DNA of 64,000 nt from Opeltia flavorubescens. Its lineage: Eukaryota > Ascomycota > Lecanoromycetes > Teloschistales > Teloschistaceae. The stretch covers positions 1,014,022 through 1,078,021 of the forward strand of contig KE546972.1 in the NCBI GenBank assembly GCA_000442125.1, read 5' to 3'. A program made the translations under genes and the position numbers. Positions 22,244 through 32,341 of this stretch are shown piece after piece; within the stretch, counting starts at the first letter, position 1; each line of letters begins with the position of its first letter. Below the pieces are notes generated by a model that did no database searches, was not told where the DNA came from, and worked only from the letters and a program-made list of their open reading frames with translations.

Positions 22244-22855
22244 CTTTCTTTCAACGTTGATGGCTAGCCTAACTTGGAGGGTAACAAAAAAATAGAGGTG
22301 CCCGCCTTGGCATACGACCACCGCAGTAATTGCTCTTTAAACAATGAATAATATCCCATGAATGCTTCGATCAAACCCGAGATTATTAGAGCTCTTGTAT
22401 CGGAACTACTGTCGAAGCTACATGTGCAACTTTTTGTACGATTTTTCGTGGTTGTTAACTAGAAATCGAGGTGTCGTGTTCGCCTCTATTCATTTTTTTG
22501 GTTACCCGATGGCCTGATTGGTCCTAGGGTGCGTAGAGGCCAAGCTTACTGAGACAACTTTCAACGTTACTTCTAACCACTCAATTTCACCTTGACGACC
22601 ATGGGTAGCGGTAAGATGAATGCACTTGTTCCACACTTCATTCTTGTCCGGTAGCGTGTAAGGACTGAACCGAGAAAATTGGTATACTAAAATGTTACCG
22701 TAAAAAACAATGGCAATTCTCAACAGCATCTGGTCGCCGTGATACTGACTCGCCCTGCTTAGCTGCCTGTCTTCATTTCTCCTACCTTTGCTGTCTTCTC
22801 CATCTTGTGGTCTCTGATTTGTGCGAAGAACACGTCTAGGAAATTTCTCTCCGTG

Positions 22856-24314
22856 ATGCCAATGCCTGCCCAAAAAGCTCCCAACCGAGTGGATAGCGAT
22901 GGGGTGTATGATCTTGTATGCGTAGGGTTTGGGCCTGCTTCTCTTGCCATTGCTGTCGCCATGCATGATAAGGGCATCTCGGCTCGGGTACTCTACCTCG
23001 AGCGTCAACACGAATTCAAGTGGCATGGAGGAATGCTTCTCCCAGATGCTCGCATGCAAATCTCCTTCTTGAAAGATTTGGCCACTTTACGGGACCCTCG
23101 GTCGCATTTTACATTTCTCAATTATCTGAAATCCAAGAATCGTCTTGTAGCATTCACAAATCTCTCGACTTTCCTTCCATTGCGTGAGGAATACAATGAC
23201 TATCTGAGTTGGTGTGCCTCGCATTTCGATCAATACGTGCGCTACAGCCAAGAGACGCTCAGGATTTCTCCTGACAAGTCGAAGGACGGACGAGTCATCG
23301 CTTGGGATGTGCTCTCAAAAGACTTGACCACGGATGAAAGGATTACCGTCAGAGGAAAACACGTCGTTATAGCAGTAGGCGGGAAGCCGAAAATACCTAC
23401 CGCGCTGTCGGACTCTTCGCCAAATTTGTCTGTTGTCCATTCGTCCTCTTACTCGCATACGATTCCTGAGATGTTAGCAGACAAGCATAAAAACTCCAAC
23501 GTGGCTGTTGTTGGTGGTGGTCAAAGCGCTGCGGAGATATTCAACGACCTCCAAAATAGATTCAACAGTTTATGTGTATCTCTCTACACTGGCGATTCCG
23601 CGCTGAGACCCAGTGACGATAGCCCATTGTGAGTATTTCCGTGCTCTTATCCCACGCACAACCGACAGCTGAAGTTCGCAGCGTTAACGAGATCTTTGAT
23701 CCGGACCAAGTTGACGAGTTCTACGATCTACCCGATGAGGCGCAGAAGGAGACTCTTGAACGGAACAAAGCTACAAACTATGGAGTTGTCAGACCCGAGC
23801 TGCTCCATCGTCTTTACGAGTTAATGTATCACCAACGCCTACACGAGCCAGATGAATCTAAGTGGCAACATAAGATCGTTCCTCACCGTGAGGTCATTGG
23901 CTATGCGAAACACGGGGATGAGAAAGCTCGGTTGAAGCTCAGGAATACCACAAACGGGGACACCTTTCTTTCCGACACTGCTTTCAATTTGATCATAGTG
24001 GCCACGGGATACGTTAGAAACGCCCACGAATCCATGTTGGAGTCAACGAGACATCTGCTTAAGACGGGCAAGTATGATGTTGGGAGAGATTACAGGGTGA
24101 AGTACAGGAAAGATGCTGTGGCCGATGATTGCGGTGTCTGGCTTCAAGGTTGCTGTCAAGACAGCCATGGGGTAAGTGTTGCAACCCTCACATGCCATCC
24201 TATGACGAATTTTTGCTCACACGCCGAACACAGCTAAGCGACACCTTGCTTTCTATACTCGCAGTGAGAGGTGACGAAATAGTGAAGTCGATCTTTCCAG
24301 AATCTCACAAATAA
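22856..24314 (+). CDS. sidA: L-ornithine N5-monooxygenase (SidA type), hydroxamate siderophore biosynthesis
   Basis: FAD- and NADPH-dependent enzyme that hydroxylates ornithine at N5, the first committed step of hydroxamate siderophore synthesis. Model: exons 22856-23628, 23682-24171 and 24234-24314, with introns 23629-23681 (GTGAGT...GCAG) and 24172-24233 (GTAAGT...ACAG), 447 aa. Motifs in order: the FAD-binding GFGPASLAIA at about residue 24; LERQHEFKWHGGML; MQISFLKDLATLRDPRS; the NADPH-binding VVGGGQSAAEIFNDL at about 218-232; RPSDDSPFVNEIFDP, rebuilt across intron 1; DKATNY-like NKATNYGVVRPELL; the ATGY motif at about residue 362; and HGLSDTLLSILAVRG, rebuilt across intron 2. It is some 50 residues shorter than well-known homologues, mostly at the N-terminus. 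ATG 22856 is the first in frame. The next plus-strand gene beyond the transposon block is the siderophore NRPS. Confidence 0.94.
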
Positions 24315-24537
24315 CGCATTGAAAGCTGTAACCCGTAAAACTTACGACACAAGTAGTTTCGAAAAAAAAAGGAAAAAAAGTGTATGCGTCTGCATAACGA
24401 TTCCGCTTGTGGATGCATTGAGAACCCAATCGAGCGGCTAGTCTCGCCTGTAGAACCCGTAACGCCACCTCTCACATCCCGATCAGCTTCACCCACGATC
24501 AGGCAAGCCAAAACCGCGCTCTACAACTCCATAGTGG
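24315..24537. other. 3' flank of the monooxygenase gene
   Basis: GC-normal sequence up to the inverted repeat. A plus-strand frame of 63 codons (24384-24575, starts ATG) is proline- and serine-rich (SPVEPVTPPLTSRSASPT) and runs into the repeat. It could be a small gene or a relic cut by the element. Confidence 0.35.
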
Positions 24538-24721
24538 GGCAAGAAGAAAACGTGATCAGATCCGTAGATATTTAGCGTTCACGAAACTCTAGAGAATGCT
24601 TGGTATCAAGAATAATAATACTAACACACCTATTTTAGTAGTAAAATAATTATTTTCTCCTAGCCACTATAGCTATTTCATCTGCTAAATCGCCTATTAC
24701 TTATTACGGTAATTATAAAAC
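24538..24721 (+). repeat. Left inverted terminal repeat of the outer element
   Basis: About 184 bp, starting GGCAAGAAGAAAACGTGATC. It aligns with the reverse complement of 38927-39098 with a few short gaps. The differences that can be seen are mainly C-to-T changes, more of them in the AT-rich half. Confidence 0.8.
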
Positions 24722-26014
24722 TATTTATATCGAATTCTTTATTAATATTGGTGGTTAGGCCGGCTTTTTTTATTTCCCCCCCCCCCCGCTTTTTAATTTA
24801 TATCGCCGCCTATTTTAATATTTTACTATATTATTAATACCTTTTATCGCTCGAAAGTTAAAAGATTTTTATAAATTTACTAGCGGTTTTACGCTATTAT
24901 TAAGCAGTTTAAACTAGATATATCTATTATTTACCGGTATAAAAGCCGGATTTTAGTATATAAAACCCTCGAGCCCCTATAATTAATAGAGAAGGATTAA
25001 TTTAAAAAACTATATACTGCGGTAGTAAAAAATTTAATAGAATTTTGTTAATAATATTTATAGGCTTTTTTAAATAAAATAATTACTTTTATTAAATAAA
25101 AATAAAATATTTATTATAATATTAATTTAATATTTTATATTTTAAAACTTGAAAATATAAATAAATATAAAAATTAGTATATTAAACTTTTAAATTAATT
25201 ACTATATATTAAATAATAAAAATTTATATTTAATATTATTATTAATTAGCTAGTTTTTATTAATAAATCGATATTTAAATAATAAAATAGTTAATATTAT
25301 ATAATTTATAGGCCTATTAAATATAAAATTTAATAATAGAATAATATAAATCGAGGTAATATATAGAGTATTTTATCTATTTATACTATTAATAGATCTT
25401 TATTATATATAAATATTAAAAAAAGCTTTTATAATATTAACGAATTTATAATTTAAATTTAGAATTAATTATTATTTTATTATAATATCTAGCCGGGGAA
25501 ATATAATATTATTTATTTTAATAATTTTAGCTTTTATTATAATTATCGCATTTATAAAACTATTAAAATAAAAAGTTATTTAATTATTTTTTTATTTTTT
25601 TATTTATTAAATTATAATTTTATTAAATTTATTTTTATTATATTAAAAATCTAAATAAAAAAATATTTTAAATATATATAATCTCGTTTTTAAAATAATT
25701 TTAATAAGTTTTTAAAATATATAATTGAATAGAATAAATATAATAAATATATAATAGTATATTTTTATTATAATATTAGTAGATATAAATTTAAAAGTAA
25801 TTTTAAAATATTTTTTATAAAATTATAAACTATAATAATAGAATATAATTAAAATAAAATAAAATAATAATTTAATTTATATAAAAATTCTTTATTTATT
25901 TTCTAAATATAAAAAATTTATTATTATAATCTATTTTATATATTTAATATACCGGTTTAAATTCTATTTATTATATATTTTTAAAATAATAAATATTTAT
26001 TTTAGAATTTTATA
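24722..26014. repeat. RIP-decayed AT-rich body of the outer element, left part
   Basis: Almost pure A/T with scattered CG, TCG and TA residues and no open frame worth calling. A run of 12 C at 24776-24787 is a striking exception. The block ends sharply where GC-normal Helitron sequence starts. Confidence 0.75.
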
Positions 26015-26201
26015 TCTACTAATAATTACAATAATTCCGCACAATTCCGCGAAAATCGCCCGATTCGGACGCCAAGATGTTACTCCCTGCTGCAGATCAC
26101 CCCATCAAATTTCGTCCCAGTTCTTTTCAGTTCAGACAGTTCATTCCAGTTCATATTTGTACGATACCCGAATATCCACGAACTACAGCAACAGCTTCGA
26201 G

Positions 26202-26690
26202 ATGGAAGATTTCGAGAATTACAGACTTTGTACAACAAAATCGCATTGGAAACCCCCTGCGGACTTCGAAAAACCTGACGGAACTGGGTTTTTCGCTGCG
26301 TGCGTTTCGTGCAGAGAAGTACGTGGTATAAATTCCTCTAAACTCTTACTGACCACTATCGAATAGAGAACGCGACGTGCAGTACATTCTCTACGACAAG
26401 AACATATACGCGAGCCTCTACGTACACTCGATCCGAATACAACCGTTCCAATACCTACCGCACGCGCGACTACTATTGAAAACCAAAACAGAACAAGCAA
26501 CGAACAACCTGCACGTCCTGCCTTTACGATCTTCCCGCCACCTGTTCACTCAAGCCCAACTTTCCGAGTCTACGAAGATCCTGCTTCACAGCACGAACCT
26601 TACAACACGCCTACCAGGCCAGCGTTCCGAGCAGAACGCGTCGTCCAACAACAACAACAAAGCCGCACGCCCCAGAACGTCCTGATTCGC
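26202..26690 (+). CDS. N-terminal part of the Helitron protein, cut by the assembly gap
   Basis: Exons 26202-26318 and 26367-26690 (to the gap), intron 26319-26366 (GTACGT...AATAG). The start reads MEDFENYRLCTTKSHWKPPA and exon 1 continues to CVSCRE. Splicing gives CVSCRERTRRAVHSLRQ, a short Cys/Arg segment, followed by a long proline- and glutamine-rich linker (VVQQQQQSRTPQ) up to the gap. After the gap the same protein probably resumes at CHALHFQGEKMPN. Taken literally, the 645-base gap breaks the frame, so its length may be nominal or an intron lies inside it. Confidence 0.6.
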
Positions 26691-27335
26691 NNNNNNNNNN
26701 NNNNNNNNNNNNNNNNNNNNNNNNNNNNNNNNNNNNNNNNNNNNNNNNNNNNNNNNNNNNNNNNNNNNNNNNNNNNNNNNNNNNNNNNNNNNNNNNNNNN
26801 NNNNNNNNNNNNNNNNNNNNNNNNNNNNNNNNNNNNNNNNNNNNNNNNNNNNNNNNNNNNNNNNNNNNNNNNNNNNNNNNNNNNNNNNNNNNNNNNNNNN
26901 NNNNNNNNNNNNNNNNNNNNNNNNNNNNNNNNNNNNNNNNNNNNNNNNNNNNNNNNNNNNNNNNNNNNNNNNNNNNNNNNNNNNNNNNNNNNNNNNNNNN
27001 NNNNNNNNNNNNNNNNNNNNNNNNNNNNNNNNNNNNNNNNNNNNNNNNNNNNNNNNNNNNNNNNNNNNNNNNNNNNNNNNNNNNNNNNNNNNNNNNNNNN
27101 NNNNNNNNNNNNNNNNNNNNNNNNNNNNNNNNNNNNNNNNNNNNNNNNNNNNNNNNNNNNNNNNNNNNNNNNNNNNNNNNNNNNNNNNNNNNNNNNNNNN
27201 NNNNNNNNNNNNNNNNNNNNNNNNNNNNNNNNNNNNNNNNNNNNNNNNNNNNNNNNNNNNNNNNNNNNNNNNNNNNNNNNNNNNNNNNNNNNNNNNNNNN
27301 NNNNNNNNNNNNNNNNNNNNNNNNNNNNNNNNNNN
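26691..27335. other. Assembly gap (645 N)
   Basis: Unresolved bases inside the Helitron. No statement about content is possible, except that coding sequence of the Helitron protein abuts both edges. Confidence 0.99.
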
Positions 27336-27337
27336 AC

Positions 27338-30300
27338 TGCCACGCACTGCACTTTCAAGGGGAGAAGATGCCGAACACTCGCCCTGGAGAGTTCGCCTCC
27401 TGCTGCGGGAAAGGAAAGATTCCCTACCGCCCTGAACGGCCGATACCGGAATATCTATTCCATCTTTTGACCGACAATACAAACGATGCCGTACATTTCA
27501 GAAAGAATATTGTGCCGTACAACAACGCAATGGCATTTACGTCCTGTATCAGTACCAGATCTGACCTGTTCGACAATACCGGACTGCAGCCGTATGTGAT
27601 TCGTGGCGAACTTTACCATCTTCATGGGCCACTACAGCATACAGGCCCGCCCACCTTCGCACAAACATACCTGTACGACCCCCAAGCGGCCAGCAGTCAT
27701 AGGTTCCTGAGCTACGAAAAAGACCGTACAGGGAACATGGAGCCTCTACGGGAATCGATCCTCCGAGGCCTGGCAGAAATGCTTGAAAGCTGCGGAAATC
27801 CTTTCATTGAACTTTACCGCACGGCCAAAGAAATCCTTGATCGAACCCCAACAGGCCCGGTTCGCCTCGCACTTAATCCCCGCACGCAGCTTATTATGAC
27901 TAGAGGGGCCGACCAAAGGCGGAACAATATGCCCACGTCGAACGAAATAGCTGCGGTAATCCCGGACGACCCGGACACAACAGCGCGCGACATCATACTG
28001 TTCCGCAGGGACGAGAACGGGCAAGAACATAATTTTCACAGAATTTGGCCAACGCACCCTGGGTACATGCCTCTTCAGTACCCCCTTCTCTTCCCGCACG
28101 GTGATCCTGGATGGGACTTTTCACTCGAATTGGTCCCGGGAGAAACAGAAGCGAACAGTCGGACCAAGCTTACTCANCAAATGTGGTACAGATATCACGG
28201 ATTTGAGCGAAAGAATCAGTTCAATATCGTGCAGCGTTCGCACAGGCTTGCCCAACGGTTTATCGTCGATTCCTACGCGGCTATTGAGAAAGCGCGTCTT
28301 GACTGGGTGGCGCACCACCAGCACACAATTCGTGCAGAGCTGTATAATGGCCTGCACGATGCAGTACACCAGGGGGATACGGACGCGCGAGTACTCGGTA
28401 AGAAAACAATCCTGCCGGCATCGTTTACTGGTGGCGATCGGTTTATGCACAAGCTGTTCCAGGATTCCATGGCGATCACCCGGGTACAGGGTCCTCCAAC
28501 CCTGTTCGTGACGATGACGGCGAACCCGAAATGGCCTGATCTATTAGCTGCACTTCCCCCAGGCGTTGACGCGATTGACGCNCCAGCCATTACGGCACGA
28601 ATCTTCAACCTAAAACGGAAAGCTCTACTCCAAGACTTGCGAGAGGCGTTCGGAGTATGTAAGGGTCTATGCTGGACGGTCGAATACCAAAAACGGGGTC
28701 TTCCGCATTGCCACATCCTTTTAATTCTTGACGAACAGGCTCGCTACCTGGACCCTGTTCTGATTGATAAAATTATCTGTGCGGAGTTTCCTGACCCTGC
28801 AATTGACCCTTCAGGCAGGTTACAGAGGATTGTGGAAAGTACGATGCTGCACGGGCCCTGTGGTGACTCTATTAATCCTAAATCACCGTGCATGGCGAAA
28901 AACAAGTACGGCAAGAACGTTTGCTCGAAGAACTTCCCGAAGGCCTTTCAGCCTCAAACGGTAGTGGACGAAAATTCGTATCCACGGTACCGCCGACGTG
29001 AAGATGGTCGAAGCGTAAAGCGAACTTGCGGCGATAAAACGATTACAATGACGAACCAGTGGATCGTTCCATACAGTCCGTATCTTTTACTTAAGTATAA
29101 TTGTCACATCAACGTCGAACTAAGCGGAGGGGTATCTGCGATCAAGTACATCCACAAGTACGTGTACAAGGGTGGAGATCGAACGACCCTAGCTATACAG
29201 ACCGGGACGGATCAAGACGAAATTACGCAACACCTGAACGGTCGCTATATTGGCCCGATGCAAGCCGCGTACCAAATCAACGAATTCCGTACTCATGAAG
29301 AATGGCCAGCAGTCGAACAATTAGAAATCCACCTTGAGAACCAGCAGCCGGTATTCTTCGCGGACGATGCGGACGAAGTTGGTCTGGAAAGAGTACTGGA
29401 GAGATCGGCATCTAAATTAACTGCGTTCTTCAAATACAATGCCGAACATGAAGATTCAAGGCATTACCTTTACAGGGACTTCCCGCAGCATTTCGTTTGG
29501 GTTCGAAAGCAGCCTCGGCACTGGAAGGCTCGCGAACGAGGAACGGGTATTGGGAGAATAGTATTCTTACGGCCAGAACATGGCGAACGTTATTACCTTG
29601 CGGAAATGCTACGCGCGGTTCCCGGGCCAACCTCATTCCAGAACCTCCGAACTGTAAACGGACACGAACACCCAACGTTCAAGGATGCCTGCCGTGCGCT
29701 CGGGCTGCTGGACAACGATCGGGAATGGATATCGTGCTTTACTGAAGCTGCTTCATGGCGATTGGGTCGAACGATTCGTAACATGTTTGTTGGGGCCCTC
29801 CGGCAAGGTACAGTAAACGATNCACGAGCACTTTGGGATCAATTTCGTGCGGATCTGTGCGATGATNTTTCGCATCAGATTCGTCAGAGACTGCAGGATC
29901 CACCTACGGATATGGAACATCCCGAATATGATTATGGCCTGTACCTAATTGCAACTGAACTGCGGCTGTACGACCAAACGCTTTCTGACCACGGCCTTCC
30001 TGAGCCGGTATTGAACTGGGAACAGCGATCTATGAACGCCCGGGTTGCAGTAGAACTGGATTACGATGCGGCTGCGGAAGCTGCTGCCCTGGCTGTTCAG
30101 TTAACGCAAATGAATCGCGGACAGCGGACAGCCTACGATACTATTGTTACAGCTATCGAAAACGACGTACAACCGCCTTCCTTCTTTCTGAGCGGGCCGG
30201 GAGGAACAGGAAAGACCTTTCTATACCAGGCACTCGCACATAAGTTTCGGTCCCAAGGAGAAATCGTTCTGTGCGTAGCATCTTCTGGCATTGCGTCTCT

Positions 30301-31489
30301 TCTACTTCCCGGCGGCCGAACGGCCCATTCATGCTTCAAAATCCCTGTACCCTGCCATGAAACCAGCACCTGCAGTATTTCGAAACAGGGTGAACTGGCA
30401 GGATTACTTCGCCGTACACGATTTATTATCTGGGACGAAGCTACCATGCAGCACCAGCATACGGTAAAGGCCGTAAGCCGAACTCTTTCGGATATTCGTG
30501 ACAACGAAACAGCATTCGGAGGGATTCCTGTTCTATTCGGTGGCGATTGGGCGCAGTGCCTACCTGTTGTCCGGAACGGTTCCGTGCAGGATACTATTGG
30601 CGCGTGTATCTGCAAATCTACGTTCTGGCCTGAACTGAAGATTCTTCGCCTTACCGAAAACATGCGTGTCGGTGCTGGATCAGCGAATGCGGAATGGGCT
30701 CGATGGCTCGCGGCAATGCCGTACGATCGTTCATTAGATAACACGATGGAGATACCCGATCTGATACGCAACCGGGTTACTGAATCGTCGGATTTGATCG
30801 ATCGTATCTACCCTGAACATCGTTTACCAATTGGACCGCATTCGGACGATTTTCTGACCTCACGGGCGATACTGGCCCCGTACAACGATAGTGTTCAGGA
30901 GATTAATACTGAGGTTCTGAATCGTATGCCCGGGGATTCGTGCAGCTTCTTAGCTGTTGATAAAGTCGAAGATGAAAGCGAAGATATAATGAACGCACTG
31001 TCACCGGAAACTCTTGCGAGTCTGAACCCCCCGTCNTTGCCACCTGCAACGCTTGAACTGAAGGTTGGCACGCCGGTTATGCTCATGCGCAATTTGCACC
31101 CGAACGAGGGAATGTGTAATGGGACTCGCCTGATCGTTACGAAACTATCCCGATTTGCTATTCAAGCACGTATTATTACGGGTCCTTTCAAGGGGCAGAT
31201 GCACGGTCTCTTCCGGGTTCATTTATCCAGCAACGAAGGCGAACTACCCTGGGTGGTTACTCGAAAGCAATTTCCGATTCGTGTAGCTTTCGCAATGACG
31301 ATTAATAAAAGTCAAGGGCAGTCTTTAGCGAACGTCGGACTCGATCTTCGTCGTCCGTGTTTCAGTCATGGGCAATTGTACGTTGGGTTTTCGAGGGTTA
31401 CAAACGTGGATAACCTTACAATACTGCAATATTCAGAACAGAACGGTGAAACAAATAATGTATATTATCCGGAAGTTCTACTACCATAG
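27338..31489 (+). CDS. Helitron Rep/helicase protein (5' end in gap)
   Basis: Rolling-circle transposase of Helitrons, combining a HUH-type Rep nuclease with a PIF1-family DNA helicase. The frame is open from the gap edge. The first internal ATG at 27368 is probably not the true start, because CHALHFQGEK before it belongs to the conserved N-terminal domain. Numbering from that ATG: the Rep region has GLPHCHILLIL (HxH, about 446-456) and the catalytic tyrosine motif AIKYIHKYVYKGG (about 590-602). The helicase has Walker A GPGGTGKT (about 943), Walker B IIWDEAT, FGGDWAQCLPV and, near the end, AMTINKSQGQSLANVGLDL and LYVGFSRV. The frame has no stops across about 1380 codons, so the element may be young or active. 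Five single N bases make a few residues unknown. Confidence 0.93.
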   Translation, partial: CHALHFQGEKMPNTRPGEFASCCGKGKIPYRPERPIPEYLFHLLTDNTNDAVHFRKNIVPYNNAMAFTSCISTRSDLFDNTGLQPYVIRGELYHLHGPLQHTGPPTFAQTYLYDPQAASSHRFLSYEKDRTGNMEPLRESILRGLAEMLESCGNPFIELYRTAKEILDRTPTGPVRLALNPRTQLIMTRGADQRRNNMPTSNEIAAVIPDDPDTTARDIILFRRDENGQEHNFHRIWPTHPGYMPLQYPLLFPHGDPGWDFSLELVPGETEANSRTKLTXQMWYRYHGFERKNQFNIVQRSHRLAQRFIVDSYAAIEKARLDWVAHHQHTIRAELYNGLHDAVHQGDTDARVLGKKTILPASFTGGDRFMHKLFQDSMAITRVQGPPTLFVTMTANPKWPDLLAALPPGVDAIDXPAITARIFNLKRKALLQDLREAFGVCKGLCWTVEYQKRGLPHCHILLILDEQARYLDPVLIDKIICAEFPDPAIDPSGRLQRIVESTMLHGPCGDSINPKSPCMAKNKYGKNVCSKNFPKAFQPQTVVDENSYPRYRRREDGRSVKRTCGDKTITMTNQWIVPYSPYLLLKYNCHINVELSGGVSAIKYIHKYVYKGGDRTTLAIQTGTDQDEITQHLNGRYIGPMQAAYQINEFRTHEEWPAVEQLEIHLENQQPVFFADDADEVGLERVLERSASKLTAFFKYNAEHEDSRHYLYRDFPQHFVWVRKQPRHWKARERGTGIGRIVFLRPEHGERYYLAEMLRAVPGPTSFQNLRTVNGHEHPTFKDACRALGLLDNDREWISCFTEAASWRLGRTIRNMFVGALRQGTVNDXRALWDQFRADLCDDXSHQIRQRLQDPPTDMEHPEYDYGLYLIATELRLYDQTLSDHGLPEPVLNWEQRSMNARVAVELDYDAAAEAAALAVQLTQMNRGQRTAYDTIVTAIENDVQPPSFFLSGPGGTGKTFLYQALAHKFRSQGEIVLCVASSGIASLLLPGGRTAHSCFKIPVPCHETSTCSISKQGELAGLLRRTRFIIWDEATMQHQHTVKAVSRTLSDIRDNETAFGGIPVLFGGDWAQCLPVVRNGSVQDTIGACICKSTFWPELKILRLTENMRVGAGSANAEWARWLAAMPYDRSLDNTMEIPDLIRNRVTESSDLIDRIYPEHRLPIGPHSDDFLTSRAILAPYNDSVQEINTEVLNRMPGDSCSFLAVDKVEDESEDIMNALSPETLASLNPPXLPPATLELKVGTPVMLMRNLHPNEGMCNGTRLIVTKLSRFAIQARIITGPFKGQMHGLFRVHLSSNEGELPWVVTRKQFPIRVAFAMTINKSQGQSLANVGLDLRRPCFSHGQLYVGFSRVTNVDNLTILQYSEQNGETNNVYYPEVLLP

Positions 31490-32341
31490 TATAATTCTAT
31501 TATTTATTGTTCTGTAGAGTTCATACTGTACAGTAGTGTTCGGTTCTTATTTGTAAACCGCTGTGGCCAGGTTTTTGTACTATCTAAAGGCAAAAAACAC
31601 GCTAAAAGTAAGAAACGCGCGCTTTTTTTCAAATCGCGCTAAAAAACACGCTAGCGAATTAGCCGAGCCGCATCTGCTATATCAACAATCTCTGTCTCCT
31701 AAACTTTCTTCCAAGCGACATACACCATTCAGTAAGTCTGATTTCCAATTTTCGTGGATTTCGTGGATTTCGTGACTCTGCTTCGTGGATTTCGTGGATT
31801 TCGTAACTCTCCTTCGTGGATTTCGTAGATTTCGTTTTTTCTTTTATGTACTATTTCGTGTTGATTTTCGTGTTTGATTTTTATTTTCGAGATGTTTTTT
31901 ACTATGTCGGAATGTTTTGCGTGGAATGTATTGAAGTTCTCTGTTTTCATATTTCGTTTATGGAGTTTGAATGTTTGTATGGTATTCAAGTTGAAAAAAC
32001 TGGTGTACGTTTATTTAGATACGATAACTGTTCGGGGATACCTTTATATTTGCACGCGTTCGATCGTTTGTATAAGGTTTGCATGTTCGATACACGTAGA
32101 TATATAATATAAAGTTTCGTGCTTAATGAACTTCTGATCGTACGATGTACCAGGAACCTTTGAATTTTCCATCTCCACCCGGTCAGCTGTTTCGTGCTGT
32201 AGTTGATGTGTAGATTGTAGTCTAAGTTCTGATTTTTTATTTTGTTTTTGATAGCGTACTTTCATCTTAGTACGTGCTCTAACATATTCTTTCTGTAGTG
32301 TGTGTGTGTTCGTTCATCATTCATTTCGTAAAGACTTCAAT
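31490..32341. other. Helitron internal spacer with tandem repeat
   Basis: AT-leaning sequence between the two Helitron genes. At about 31751-31834 a 31-bp unit built from TTCGTGGAT words is repeated about 2.7 times. It probably contains the helicase 3' end and the promoter of the next gene. No coding region is supported. Confidence 0.6.

Noticed and set aside
26586-27482. Long minus-strand frames across the gap
   Set aside because: Most of their length is N. They are shadows of the Helitron coding strand and cannot be supported.
31751-31834. Short repeats with regular words, considered as a CRISPR array
   Set aside because: The repeats touch one another with no unique spacers, and the sequence is fungal. 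It is a minisatellite.
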